Positions 24,602 through 35,256 of a DNA stretch of 64,000 nucleotides are shown here, one piece after another; positions within the stretch are counted from its first letter, which is position 1; every line of letters starts with the position of its first letter. A program made the translations under genes and the position numbers. Below the pieces are notes generated by a model. That model ran no database searches. It had not been told where the DNA came from and saw only the letters and a list, made by a program, of their open reading frames with translations. This DNA comes from Trileptium ribeirensis (lineage: Eukaryota > Nematoda > Enoplea > Enoplida > Thoracostomopsidae): assembly GCA_030248225.1 (NCBI GenBank), contig JASANE010018279.1, positions 1 through 64,000 of the forward strand, read 5' to 3'.

Positions 24602-25470
24602 TTACTTAGTGCGTCTCGGAGGGTCAAGCTGTAGCAGGCGCTTGTTACTGTCATATAAGAACTCGACCTCGTTATCGTCAAGCATCTCAATATGTACTAT
24701 CGTCTGGCCGGCGTGTATGGCGACGGGAAAGTTCCCAAAGTTCATTAGTGCTATTGGGATCATGCGTTGGCCAGTGAGTACCAGAGAGTGGGCGATGGCA
24801 ACGTCCCTAATAAAGGGGTCTGGTACGAACAAAGCTTGACCAATCGGTGGTTGGGTGATTTCCGGGATGGCGTTGATGAACAACTCTGTGTTTGGTGGTA
24901 CTTGAGTGTATTTTCTGGTTACCACGTTGATGGCTGGGGGTCGGTAATCCCCTGGGTCGGCGAAAGGCGCCGAGCAGTTTTCAATTCCGTTGGATAGATC
25001 CAGGCAGCGGTCTTTGAAGTTTATGGCGACATATGGTAGTAGGGCCATGAAGTCGGTGCCCAGAATACATTTGTACGGGGTGTCGGTTGTTACCTGAAAG
25101 TCTCACGGCGTACTTAGCGATCCTATTGTGATCGGTGCCTTTACTACTCCGCTGGTTGTCAATTCTTGTTGGGTAGCTGATACTATGCGGGTAGTGTTCG
25201 TGTCACGAGGAACCAGTCCTAAACGGGCAGCTAGTGCTTGGGACATGATTGAGACGTCAGCTCCAGTGTCTACAAGTGTCGTAACTGGGGTGCCAAGTAT
25301 TGTTGCGTTAATGAACAGTGGGGTGTGACCTGCATTCATAGTGTTTAATTGTCTAGTAAACACACCTTGGCGAGGTCCACGACGTGAATCACGAGTGGGC
25401 GCGGCAAATAGCTCGTCGTCCTCAATGAAGACAAGTTCTTCCTCGGACGAGTTACGTGGTGTTAATAGTC
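24602..25470 (-). pseudogene. Aspartic protease and pro-RT linker domain
   Basis: The retropepsin active site TLVDTGADVSIMS is followed by a flap region and the C-terminal ILGTDF motif. An in-frame TGA (25103-25105) cuts the domain between the flap and ILGTDF, probably a point mutation. After the protease comes a beta-rich linker (VPPNTELFINAIPE to GQTIVHIEML) seen in many Gypsy pol proteins. The frame has no ATG ahead of the active site except one about a dozen residues before it. It is open upstream over more than 100 bases of the env 3' end, in the -1 frame relative to env. In a live element it would process Gag-Pol. A TAA separates it from RT in the same frame. Confidence 0.8.
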
Positions 25471-28078
25471 TGTTCGAGCGAATAGGGCACGGCTGGACGC
25501 GACGGACACGGGCGGCGTTCCCGAAGGCACAACCGTGACCTCGGTCGGCGAAGTTCCGTCTGTATGAGGGAGGTCGTCCCCCGCGGGTGGGGCACTCGGT
25601 AATCGGTGCTTCGCTCTGATCCTTCGAATCGCTTTCTTGGGCTTACTATCGGTCCTAATTAATCGTCCACGACATGGGAACCATCGGGGAATATAGTATC
25701 CATACTTAGGTGGAACCTTGCATTTAGTCATAAAATAAATCAGACTGATCAGTCCTACAACGACGGTAACGAGGAAATAGGGCAAAAATCCTGTGTACTC
25801 CACAGCGGGGAGATTAACCACGCTCCGTACCTGATCCTTAGCTATCTGCGCGACCCGCAAATTGATAGCCTTGGCGTTGGCGAGTGAGTCCCAAGTCAGA
25901 GGTCTTAGTTTGATACCGGATAGCCGGTCAATGGTAATATTGGGTCCGAATTTTATTGTAATTTTCTCGGGTTTCAACATGCTAGTGAGCACAGTCGACC
26001 CTACAACCAACTGAGTGTAATTTCCGTGTGGGAACCACAAGACTCCATTGGGCGGTACCTTTATTGGCTTACCCAACGTAACGTGAGCTAGTTGTCTTCG
26101 ATTTGTCAATATAACCTCAGGTTCATTAGTCCGAATTAATACTCCTTGTATAGTCGTGTGTACGGACGTGTCATTGGCAAGTGGGCCTATCAGCGAGCGG
26201 TTGCTGCATGTATGTTTAATGGCCTCAGGCACATGTTCACCTGCAATAATCCATTCCAAGCAGTTGGTGCTATGATCAGTTATCAGCGCGTGTGATTCAC
26301 AAAAAGCGATTCCTGGTCTTTGCTTGCATGCTCCCAGATTTAGTAATTCGAAGCGAAGGTGCCCTAAGCGGGCGGCGTATTGAGGCAGCGGCAATCTCAG
26401 CTGTGTTAGCGTGGCAGGTGCATTCCAGCCAGTGTTGTAAATCCGAAAATATGGTCGAACATCATTGCGCATCGGCAATGGTAGTTGCAAAATGAATCCA
26501 AAGCGGAACGCCGTCAAGTCCACGCTAACGGGCATGACACGACCGAACTGATAGGCTAGGCTAGGCTCGCGCATTAGAATAGTCTTGGAAATACGTGGAT
26601 CCATGGAAAATAACCGTCGTAACATAACGACATCGATAACGGCGGCAGATAATTCGCCGTTAAGCATGGATTCCATTATAGCTTGTACCGACGAGCGCAT
26701 GTTGGCTTGAAGGATGTGATCTATTAACTGATGGTGCACGTGTGCGATCTCTTTCTGGTCGGCACACCTAACCTGTTCTATCATAGAGACTACCTCTTGC
26801 ATGCTATGGTGTAGGAATGCGTAAATTCGCTCGGGTCAGTTGCCTTATGGCCTTAGTATTTCGGAAGAAGACATCGTTAGTCTCGCGCATGAATTTGTCA
26901 AGGACAGTTACCTGCTGACGAACGTTATTAATATGTACTCCATTGGCAAAAGCCATTCCCAGGCCTAGGAAACCTGAGACGGCACCTGCAGCGGCAGCAA
27001 TTAAGCTGGCAAAGCGCTTTTCTCGATGGTTGGTAAGATCACATAATTGTTCGTTTGCAACGCAGAAAGAATGCATGAGTAGCGAATAATAATTGGTGTC
27101 CAGTACGCCATGATAGACGTCATCTAGTTCGCGTTCCAAAGCTCTTAGAGTTTCGTGCAACTGTGGGTATTCGGTGCAGTTGACTTTCCGGCAGCAGTCA
27201 GCGCGGCATGATCCGTTCGCTTCATAAGGTGGACAGAATTTACTCACATAAGGATCAGACTTACGTTCCCAGTCTCGGGATGATAACTGCAATACCACTG
27301 GCAAATGCGTTGTCTGGTCAGGGGTGACCACCAAGCCCTGGGGCTCGATGACCACTCCTACCTGTCGATTGACAAAAGCACCTAACCGCGCGATTAAATC
27401 ACTAAATGGCGAAAGCGTTGCGCGCGTAGAGCTAAGCGCTGAGAGCCAAAGTAGCAATAGAATTGTACATACCCTCCACATACCTGAAGGATGTCCGAGG
27501 CCAATACTAAGACACGGTGAAGAGGGTCGTACCTCATTTTGATTGGGTTCCCGCATGGTCTTGTTATCCGCGATTTGTTCCGTAATGTCGCTTTGAGTTT
27601 CCTCGTCGCTCGTTTCCGTGTCACTCGACTCAGTTATGCTTTCTTGCTGGGCGGAATTGATATCGGAGTTATCCTCCGACTCTTCGTCGGATGAGTCGAG
27701 GTAAGCGGCTAGCGCTGTGGTAAATTGTTCGTCCAAATTCGGGACGGAAAAGTTGGTGTCATCGTCCGGAAACAAGCATAGTTCCGAAATTAGGCGGTCC
27801 CTGCCCAACCTCAATCTAGCAGACGTGTCGCCCTCTGTCTCAAGCAGTCCAGCAATGTCGGGGCGCCGCAAAAGTCTCAAGCGTGCACTTAGCAGTACTA
27901 GTCGAGCAAGTCGGTGGGTTTCGTCGTCAAATTCCATATTACTTATTGCTTGGTCAACAAAGAAGTTGATCGGAACACCACGTGTGTCTTGGTTCCGATA
28001 GATGAATTCGATTAAATAGGGCGCCTCGCACAAGAGGTCGTGTAACTCGAGGTTCGCCTCACGGAAAGTTTTCTGCAT
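25462..28078 (-). pseudogene. Envelope glycoprotein, class I fusion protein-like, frameshifted
   Basis: The first frame (28078-26804, 424 residues) starts with ~199 acidic residues. A strong signal peptide follows from Met200 (WRVCTILLLLWLSAL) at 27481, then a Cys-rich ectodomain, a furin-type REKR site (352-355), an Ala/Gly-rich fusion peptide (356-378) and a heptad-like helix. It ends in TAG at 26804. The second frame starts at ATG 26802, one frame over, and continues with more helix, Cys-rich sequence (HTCSNRS with an N-glycosylation site), a membrane anchor (residues ~338-358) and a ~90-residue basic/proline tail. Together these are the parts of one envelope protein. The break is a +1 shift at a TAGCATG junction: an indel, or less likely a recoding site. 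In a functional copy it would mediate membrane fusion. It lies upstream of pro-pol, an unusual place. Confidence 0.75.
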
Positions 28079-28158
28079 TTTGGCCGACTGAATTCCAACA
28101 TATAAAGGCCAATGCGGTGCGACATATCCATCCGGGAGGATGGACGCGCAAGCGGTGC

Positions 28159-28530
28159 TCAGCGTGCCTCATAAGTCCATCTTCCTCGTTGACCGAAAAA
28201 GTAGCAGCCTGAACCTAAGTACCGTGTATCTCTTGTATGGCATTCTTGGCACTGTCGACATACCGGACCCCTACTCAACTCTACCTCGAATTCCCTCTCA
28301 ATAACCTGTTGGAGCGTGTGGCCATTCACGCATTGTCCCACCAGTTCTATGAAAGATTCCAACGAAGCAAGAGTTACAGGACCGAGATACATTTCAGTCA
28401 TGCAGTGCCCAACTGGGGAAGCCATGCCTAATATACTGCTTAGCATGGCAGCGTCTCGCTGCAGGGTGGGGCGTGTGCTAACTTCGAAACGAAGCTCAAA
28501 GAGTCGGCTCAGATTATTCAGCTGTTCCAT
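28159..28530 (-). CDS. Small ORF between the acidic gene and env, function unknown
   Basis: This is a 123-codon frame, ATG at 28530 (preceded in frame by a GTG). It is mixed alpha-helical in appearance and ends with a cluster CRQCQECHTRDTRYLGSGC, which could bind zinc. There is no signal peptide or membrane segment. It sits 45 bases after the acidic ORF and about 80 bases before the env frame, so it probably shared a transcript. I recognise no family. A retroviral-style accessory or matrix-like role is only a guess from position. Confidence 0.5.
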   Translation of the reverse strand: MEQLNNLSRLFELRFEVSTRPTLQRDAAMLSSILGMASPVGHCMTEMYLGPVTLASLESFIELVGQCVNGHTLQQVIEREFEVELSRGPVCRQCQECHTRDTRYLGSGCYFFGQRGRWTYEAR

Positions 28531-28574
28531 CACAAGTATTACTCTCCGATAGAAGAGGGCCTGCGGTTACAATG

Positions 28575-30777
28575 CTAAAGGTTGTCCGAAGTCGGCGTTA
28601 ATCTCACTAGCCCTAAAGTTAATCCCTCAGCTAGTTCGTAATGCGCATCATCGGTCAGTTCGATGCGAGGGACTTGATAAGCTGCGGTCTCGGTATGGTC
28701 CGCAGACATAGTGAACAGTGTGTCGTTCCCGAGGATTCGGCTTCGTTCCTCGTCCGTCATTGGTCTGACTCGTCCAATCTCAATTGGCATATCATTGGGA
28801 AGACAAAGTCCGGACATGTCCAATAGTCGTTCGTCAAGTCGGTGTACCCGTCCATCGTTAGCTTCTCGTATAAAATTAAGCAAATTCTCTTGTCCCATGC
28901 ACGTCTCCGAGTCTTCACTAATCACGCTCACAGATTCCTCCGAATTACCTGGGGACATACATGGTCTCCCTTCGACGGATTCCTCAGTAGTCGCACCTAC
29001 TTCGTTTGGGTTACCCGAATTACCCGAGGGCATACTAGGCACCTCTTCGACGGGTCCCAAGATATCGCTTGTAAATGTCGGCCAACGTATCTGTGGAGCC
29101 TCCTAAATTACCCAGGCACATACAAGGCGTCCCTTCGATAGGGTCTCCACGAACATTCTCGACCAATGGATCCGAACTTGGCTCATTCACACTTCCCGTA
29201 GCGATACTGCCACTATCGCTGCCTTCGCTTAGATCGCTTCCTCCGACAGCACCATCTCCTTCCTCGGAACGGATAGACAATTGACTGGCTCGCAGGCTTA
29301 AATCGATACCGTCATCTGATGGTGCACGCGGTAGTTCGTTGTTGTGTTCGCGACGCACTTCACACACCCCTTCACTATGCCACTCTCGTGCGTCAGGGCT
29401 GGGTTCGCGTCGGTACCAGTCGGCATTCGGATCCACCCAATTGGCCCAGAATTCCTCATCATCCAGCATACGTTCCTCATCCATCTCACTATCACTGCAC
29501 TCATCATACCTATTATCAGGCTCATCTGGCGCAACAATCACGCCGTATTCAAGCTCATTCTCTGGTTCATTTCCACCATTTTCGCGCTCCCGCGGGGTAC
29601 CCTGACTTAGATTGCACACTTTCGCTTCGCTTGAAAAGTTCGCTTCGCTCGCTGCGGATACGCTTCGTTCAAATAGGAGTTCAACCGACTCCTTCGATTC
29701 ATCCAATTCAACAAGTTCAACATACTCAGCGTTATCCTTCACGCTGACTTCACTACAAGATTCATTGAAAAAACTTAACTCATCGCAAATAACGTCGCTG
29801 CGCGCTTCAACGACGGTGGGCGCGACGGGTCCCTCACAATACGATGGACAGCCTTTGTTCGCCACCCTGCCATCTACATCCCCGTACCTGGGCAGACCCG
29901 GGCAATACTTTCAGCCCCAACGATCCGCTTCGTTGGCGCGATCGGCCGCGAACCCTTCGCTACCTCTGGTTGGGTATGGATGACAAGGGCGGCCCCGGTC
30001 AGCATCAAGGAAGGACCCAATGACCGTGGAACCCCTTTTCAATGAGGTCGGGAAAGTCACCTCAAGTTCATCGGTATCATACTTCGCCGGCTCGAAGTAG
30101 CATTCGATTACATCAACATCACTTCCATCATCATTTTCCAAAAATTCGCTAAGGCTACAAGCGCGTCCTAACTTAGGCAAATCAATACACTCATACGACA
30201 CACAATTCTCATCATCACACAAGGGACGACCCGCGCGGCGGTCCGACCCACATACTACATCATACGACCTATAATTTAGAGCGGAACTAGGGCTAGGCGG
30301 CCTTAATGAGGTACCATCATCATCCAACCTAGCCTCCCTCATTCCTGGTTGTCCACCGACCTCTAAAAACTCCATGGGTGCCTCACACGGCGATCCGAAT
30401 AAATCCAATTCTTCCTGAGCCATATCAACATCATCGGATTCCCTGCCGGAATCATCAACATCAACACTCTCAACACACGGATGGCCAGCCACAGAGGAGG
30501 AAAATAATAACAATGGCTCTTCAAATACAATAACGTCATCCTCACTCACAATCTCTGCAGTCATCTCCAAAGAGCTGGGGGTCCCGGAATTCCCCCTTGA
30601 GGTGATTTCCTGGGGAGTACCGGTTATAAAATCAACACTTCTTTCAAAATCACTCAACCTATAATTTTGAACACAACCATCTTCCATTTCTTCGCAAATT
30701 TCCATACTACCATTACTATCCTTTACTGCGGTTAAAGTTCGATTGATCGATCCTTCGCTCGCCTCGCTGTTCGCCAT
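28575..30777 (-). pseudogene. Acidic accessory ORF with repeated G-x-P motif, broken
   Basis: The ATG is at 30777, overlapping the end of gag by 62 bases in another frame. The frame is very acidic (many Asp/Glu/Ser runs). An in-frame TGA at 29911 interrupts it, after which the same frame continues to 29035. The stretch 29060-28575 follows in the +1 frame and has no early ATG, so I treat it as the same protein after a frameshift. A motif of the form G-T/R-P, four or five residues, G-N-x-G recurs on both sides of the breaks (GTPQEITSRGNSG, GTPCMCLGNLGG, GRPCMSPGNSEE), which supports a single gene. No known domain is visible. Confidence 0.55.
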
Positions 30778-32926
30778 TCAATTCGCTCGCGGCTATATAT
30801 ACACGTGGATCAACACCTGCGCTAGGTGCGTCCACACATAACATAGACAATCCCTCTCCCAAGTATCCCTCTTTTTGGTATTTTGTATTTTCTTTGCTAT
30901 ATACAGTGTTAGCGAGCTCATTTCCGTATTGTTCGTCGTCCAAGTTCTTATGGCACAATTCCATAAGTCCGGGGTTGTCCATACCCTGAACTAGATCACG
31001 GCTCCGTGGAAGACGCGCGGCATCAGCCCACGAAGTGGACGTGATCACGTTTAGGTGTCTCTCAACAAGTCCTTCCATCATCTCAAAATCGTCCCGGTCG
31101 TCATGTCGATTTACCAAATATCCGTCGTCGTCATACTGTGGTTCGTCTGTACTCGCAATAGCGTTTACTCGTCCCGTTGGTTCACTATGCCCGAGTTTGC
31201 CCTGAGTCATAAGGAGCTCACGGCTGAGTACCTCTAAGCGATGAGTGGTGGCTGGTCTTAGTTCTCTATTTCCATTACCTTCCGATGCGCTACAATTTAA
31301 CTGGTATCGCCGGCGCGGTACAGCACCGCTGTTCCGGTTGTTGTCGTCCCGTGAATAAAAGCGACCAGGCTGCGGCTGCTGGGGCCCCATGCCTCTATTT
31401 GGTTGGGGTCGTTCGCCTTGGGCCCGTTGATATCCGTAGGCCTGAGCCGGCCTGTTGTTATAGTTATCAACTGGGCGGTTGGCGGCATATTCTCCATTTC
31501 CGCGATTATTGTTATTAGCGAATCCCGGCGGTGGTCGGCCATATTGCGGTCCCGCTTGGTTTGGGCCGCTAGGTCGCATTCCAGCGTTGGGTGGATTGTT
31601 CCACCCGGAATTATTCCGATATCCGTTTCCGTTTTCGACTCGCCGAAACTGTGGCGGTGGGCCTCCTCGGCCCGCATTATAGTTATCGTTTCGTGGGTAT
31701 GCACCCACACCACTTCGTGGTCCCTGCTGCCTTGGCTCTCGGCGCGCAGCTCCAGATGCGTAGGCTGGGGCTGGGTCGACATTGCGCGGCGGGCCATTCA
31801 CAGCAGCGGTCGGATAACGCACGTTATACGGGCATTCGCGCATGACGTGTCCTGGTTCTCCACAGCGGTAACAAGTAATATGCGGCATCGGCAAGCACGG
31901 TGGCGCTGCAGGTGAGCCGGGCACAAACGGCGGCGCGTGAGCGTTAAGCTGGCGCGGATTCTCGACCCTTCTATCGATTACAGCCAGCAACCGACTTATG
32001 GTATCGCTGTTGCTATTGTTCGCCTTACGATGTTCCTCTATCATGTTTTGAAGCTGTGTGATCAGGCATTCACCTCCTTCCTCAAGTAAAGAGTTTACGG
32101 TTTTAGCACGAGGCTTACTAGCGACGGGCGCGTCCGGGTCGGAGCAGGCAGCGCTAGCATCCTCATATCGCTTCGCAACACCCACGGTATCCCGAAATGT
32201 CTCGCACTCATGAATCTGGTTGAGGACCTGCCTACGCACCTCAGGTCGCAAGCGTCTTTGGAAAAACATCCGAAGCATGGTGTCCCGCTGCTCATCTTCC
32301 ATGTCGGGAAAAGCGCGATCGCACAACTTCAGCAATTCTAAACCGTACATTGCTACTGGCTCATTCGCTCCTTGTTGTCGAGTACACAGTCCTGATAATG
32401 ATTTCTCAGGGCGACGCGACGACGAAAATAAAAAGCGTAAGTTGGCGACTAATCCTACAAAACTTTGACGCTTTCCCGGTGGAAGGCCCTCAAAGGCCTC
32501 CCTTGCCGGTCCACGCAAGAGTGCCGGAACGCAAATTAATTACCGACGGTCGTCCCAACCATTGGCATTGGCGAGACGATTATACATCCGAACCCAATCC
32601 TCGAAGTCCTGGCCTCCCGGTTTCCCATCAAAAGTAGGCATATCTCTCAAAGGGATCAAAGGAGGACCACCTGGCTGGGTTGTCAAATGATGTAGAATAG
32701 AATTAGCAGTATTTGTATCCAGTCCAGGCGACTCGGATGTTTCTCCTCGACGGAGTTGTCCAGGGAGTCGAGGCGGGGGCGTGAGCGGTCGCTCACCGGT
32801 GCCAGCGGCACGTGGCCTGGCACGTAAGTCGTCCTCCATATATCCGTCAGTCAAGCCGAAAAAGTCGGCATCTACCAAATCTCCGTTGAGATTAGCGTGC
32901 GAATCCATTGACGCAATAACAGTCAC
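30716..32926 (-). pseudogene. Gag (capsid and nucleocapsid) with an internal stop
   Basis: Frame 32926-32540 carries a short N terminus and the start of a Gypsy-type capsid (MPTFDGKPGGQDFEDW, NANGWDD). An in-frame TAA at 32540-32542 is followed in the same frame by VPALLRGPAREAF, the expected next capsid motif, so the stop is a point disruption. The frame then runs 600 more codons: the rest of capsid, a region rich in Asn, Gly, Pro and Gln, and one CCHC zinc knuckle (CYRCGEPGHVMREC, about 300 residues before the end). The tail past the knuckle is long. In a live element Gag would form the particle and bind RNA through the knuckle. Confidence 0.85.
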
Positions 32927-33350
32927 GCAGCCTTAGTTGTACGTATAAAAATGAGGGTGTAGTGAGTTCAGAGTTAAACGTCAACAGGTACCAGTTATAA
33001 CTTCAGCGTCGATAAATCGATTGTTCTGCTGTTACACCAGTGTACTTTAACAGAGAAGAAGGAATTGACAAATAACCCAAGTGGTACAAAGTGTTCACAG
33101 GTTAGATAAGTATGAGCGCGATTCTTTCACTAATGAAACGCAACGGTCAGCGAAGCTTTACAATAGCATAAAATAATATCGCAATTGTACCATATATCAG
33201 GCTGGGTGATTAGCGCAACGTTAGAACACCAATAAAACAGGTACCAAGTTAAGTAAAACGACACCGTAACTAATTAAAGCAATATAAAGTAATGACGAAG
33301 ACTCTGTTCGTATCAAAACACGCAAAAATAGCACAACCAAGTAAATGCAG
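32927..33350 (-). other. 5' leader of the retroelement, no LTR recognised
   Basis: About 420 bases between gag and the TTA flank of element B. I could not find an LTR (no TG...CA segment repeated near the 3' end of the element) or a clear tRNA-complementary primer-binding site. Confidence 0.4.
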
Positions 33351-33379
33351 TTATGCGCGTTTCACAAAATAATGTGCGC

Positions 33380-33700
33380 AAAGCGGGGCAAAATTTTTAC
33401 GCGCGCTTTAATGCGCGTGACAGTTACGCGCATCTAGTTGCGCGTAAATTTTGTTTACGCGCTATATGGTGCCCGTAACAATTGTTACGCGCATATTTGT
33501 GCGCGTAATAACAAAGTTACGCGCACACAAATGCGCGTAAAATTTTTACTACGCGCAGTTAACCGCGCGTAACTTTCAATTTACGCGCACGCATCTGTCC
33601 GTAACTTTCTAGTTACGCGCGAGAAGCTGCGCGTAACCTTTTTTACGCGCACTTAAATGCCCGTAACTTTCTAAAGTTTCGCGCATTTAAGTGGGCGTAA
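33380..33700. repeat. Left palindromic array of element B
   Basis: About eight units in regular succession, each a hairpin-capable pair such as TTACGCGCA and TGCGCGTAA with 5-7 bases between the arms and 5-9 bases between units. This is the cleanest example of the A/B motif. Confidence 0.85.
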
Positions 33701-35036
33701 GCCTATTTATGGGCAATTATGCACTTGACTAAAATTCTGTGCACAGCAGTTTGCGAGTATAATTATTTAGGAACTCTGAAAACTATGCACTTCAATTGTC
33801 CCATTCGAGTATCCCGTTCAAGCACGTGGAAAATCCAACCCCCACCCGTGGAAAAATGTTTACCCATAGCGGACGATACGACTCCAGCGACCAAAAAACA
33901 GGTTCTCACCTGCGAACTCCCTGGCAAAATTTTGCCTTCTACGGGGTTACCCCTGAGATGGCCGCAACCGCTCACCCTGGCATGAAGAACCGTTGGTATG
34001 TATGAATATATATCTAGACTATTCCATCCGTTTATTTTGCTGGAACACGGTTTTGCCTTCTACTGAAAGTGAGGTAAAGACGAAAATTGAATACTTCACG
34101 CTCTCGTCAATATGACGGTGCTTTCAAGGTAATCGATGCCGTCTTCCGCATCCTGAGGCATAGCACGACAAAAGTTTCTAGCACTGGTGAAAAATGCGCT
34201 AGTACAATTTGCTATATCACAAAATAAATCCGACCAATTTCAGCGGACCCTTGTCGCTGTTACGCCATAAGTAATGCAAGGCGGGGCGGCTAGATGGTGA
34301 ATGTCAATTGCCTCTTTTTCAACAGCTTGAAAACGAGAAACAGTAACATAAATGAGCATGGTGTTAGTCTTAAAATGTCGGTGATTGATTCGTTAGACGT
34401 GATCTGTTATCACGAAGATCTATAACGCAAAATCTAAAGCAACCTCTTTGGAAAATTATACAGGATAGCGCTTTGCAAGAAATTACGTCCTAAATTTTTG
34501 GAGCACAAAATGTGGCTTTCTGCAATTTCGCAAATTTCTGGAGGCTCGGCTTTTGACCCCCTTCGTGCCGATACGACTGTCACAAGTGGAATTGTTCGAA
34601 CAATTCGCTTACGCTCATATCTCTTCAGATTTAGTTTATTGAAATGGATAATTTGAATGCACATGCACATTTATAATTGATTTATATACTGTATTCCGAA
34701 TATATTTCCCAAAATTGAAAGGGCTAGGTGAGTATAACTTATTAAATATATACATACATGTTGACGGACCATCATGTCAGCGGAGGGTAAACCCACCACT
34801 GCGAGGAGATGGTGGCTGGCGGTCATCCTAAGGGGATACCCAGAGAGGTGTCGATCCACCGAGACGAGTGCGTGTGCAGATATTATTGAGCCCTATAAGA
34901 TTAGATGGCCTGGGCACCAGGGTTTGTTCTCTATTGATAGCCTGTATCAGAAACTGCTTGCGAGTAACCAGTATATGGCACATTTTATGTAGCAGGGTAA
35001 GCCTAACCGAGCTATATGGCATACCTTACGTATCAC

Positions 35037-35256
35037 TCGCACCAATTTGCGCGTAATTTTTATTACGGACACTTAATCGCCCGTAACACAAATAATTACG
35101 GGCACCCAGTCGCGCGTAACATTTGCATTACGGGCACTTGGGTGCGCGTAACTTCTAAGTTACGGGCGATTAACCGTGCATAACTTTTTGTTTACGCGCG
35201 ATGAAGTGTGCGTAGTCAAAAAGTTACGGGCGATCTCTTGCCCGTAAAATTTACGA
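35037..35256. repeat. Right palindromic array of element B
   Basis: Five to seven units, mostly of the variant GCGCGTAAC followed by GTTACGGGC. No terminal inverted repeat follows. Confidence 0.75.

Larger units (their letters stand above)
19878..33350 (-). mobile_element. Endogenous Ty3/Gypsy-type retroelement with env (decayed, LTRs not found)
   Basis: About 13.5 kb of mostly coding, GC-richer sequence on the minus strand. Reading 5' to 3' the order is gag, acidic ORF, small Cys-containing ORF, env, protease, RT-RNase H, integrase with a GPY/F domain and a proline-rich tail. RT, RNase H, integrase HHCC/DDE and gag zinc-knuckle motifs place it in Ty3/Gypsy (Metaviridae-like). Single stops (TAA 32540, TGA 29911, TGA 25103, TAA 24602) and several frameshifts show that it is a non-functional genomic copy. 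No LTR pair or primer-binding site was recognised; both edges coincide with the ends of elements A and B. Confidence 0.85.
33354..35256. mobile_element. Element B: relative of A, right tip missing
   Basis: Preceded by TTA at 33351-33353, it starts TGCGCGTTTCACAAAATAAT and then aligns with the tip of element A through a GCGGGGCAAAATTT segment. A left array (to about 33700) and a right array (35037-35256) of TTACGCGCA/TGCGCGTAA palindromes flank a 1.3-kb unique interior with no credible gene. The right array stops at about 35256 without the inverted tip, so B is truncated or its end has been replaced. Confidence 0.8.

Noticed and set aside
24602..32542. Alternative genetic code or programmed read-through in the retroelement
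   Set aside because: Interrupting stops are TAA and TGA at places where point mutation of a conserved codon is obvious, and frameshifts are also present. Decay explains them.
33380..33700. Regular palindromic repeats resembling a CRISPR array
   Set aside because: The repeat arms are short and variable, the intervening bases are only 5-9 long, no cas genes are present and the genome is eukaryotic. They belong to element B.
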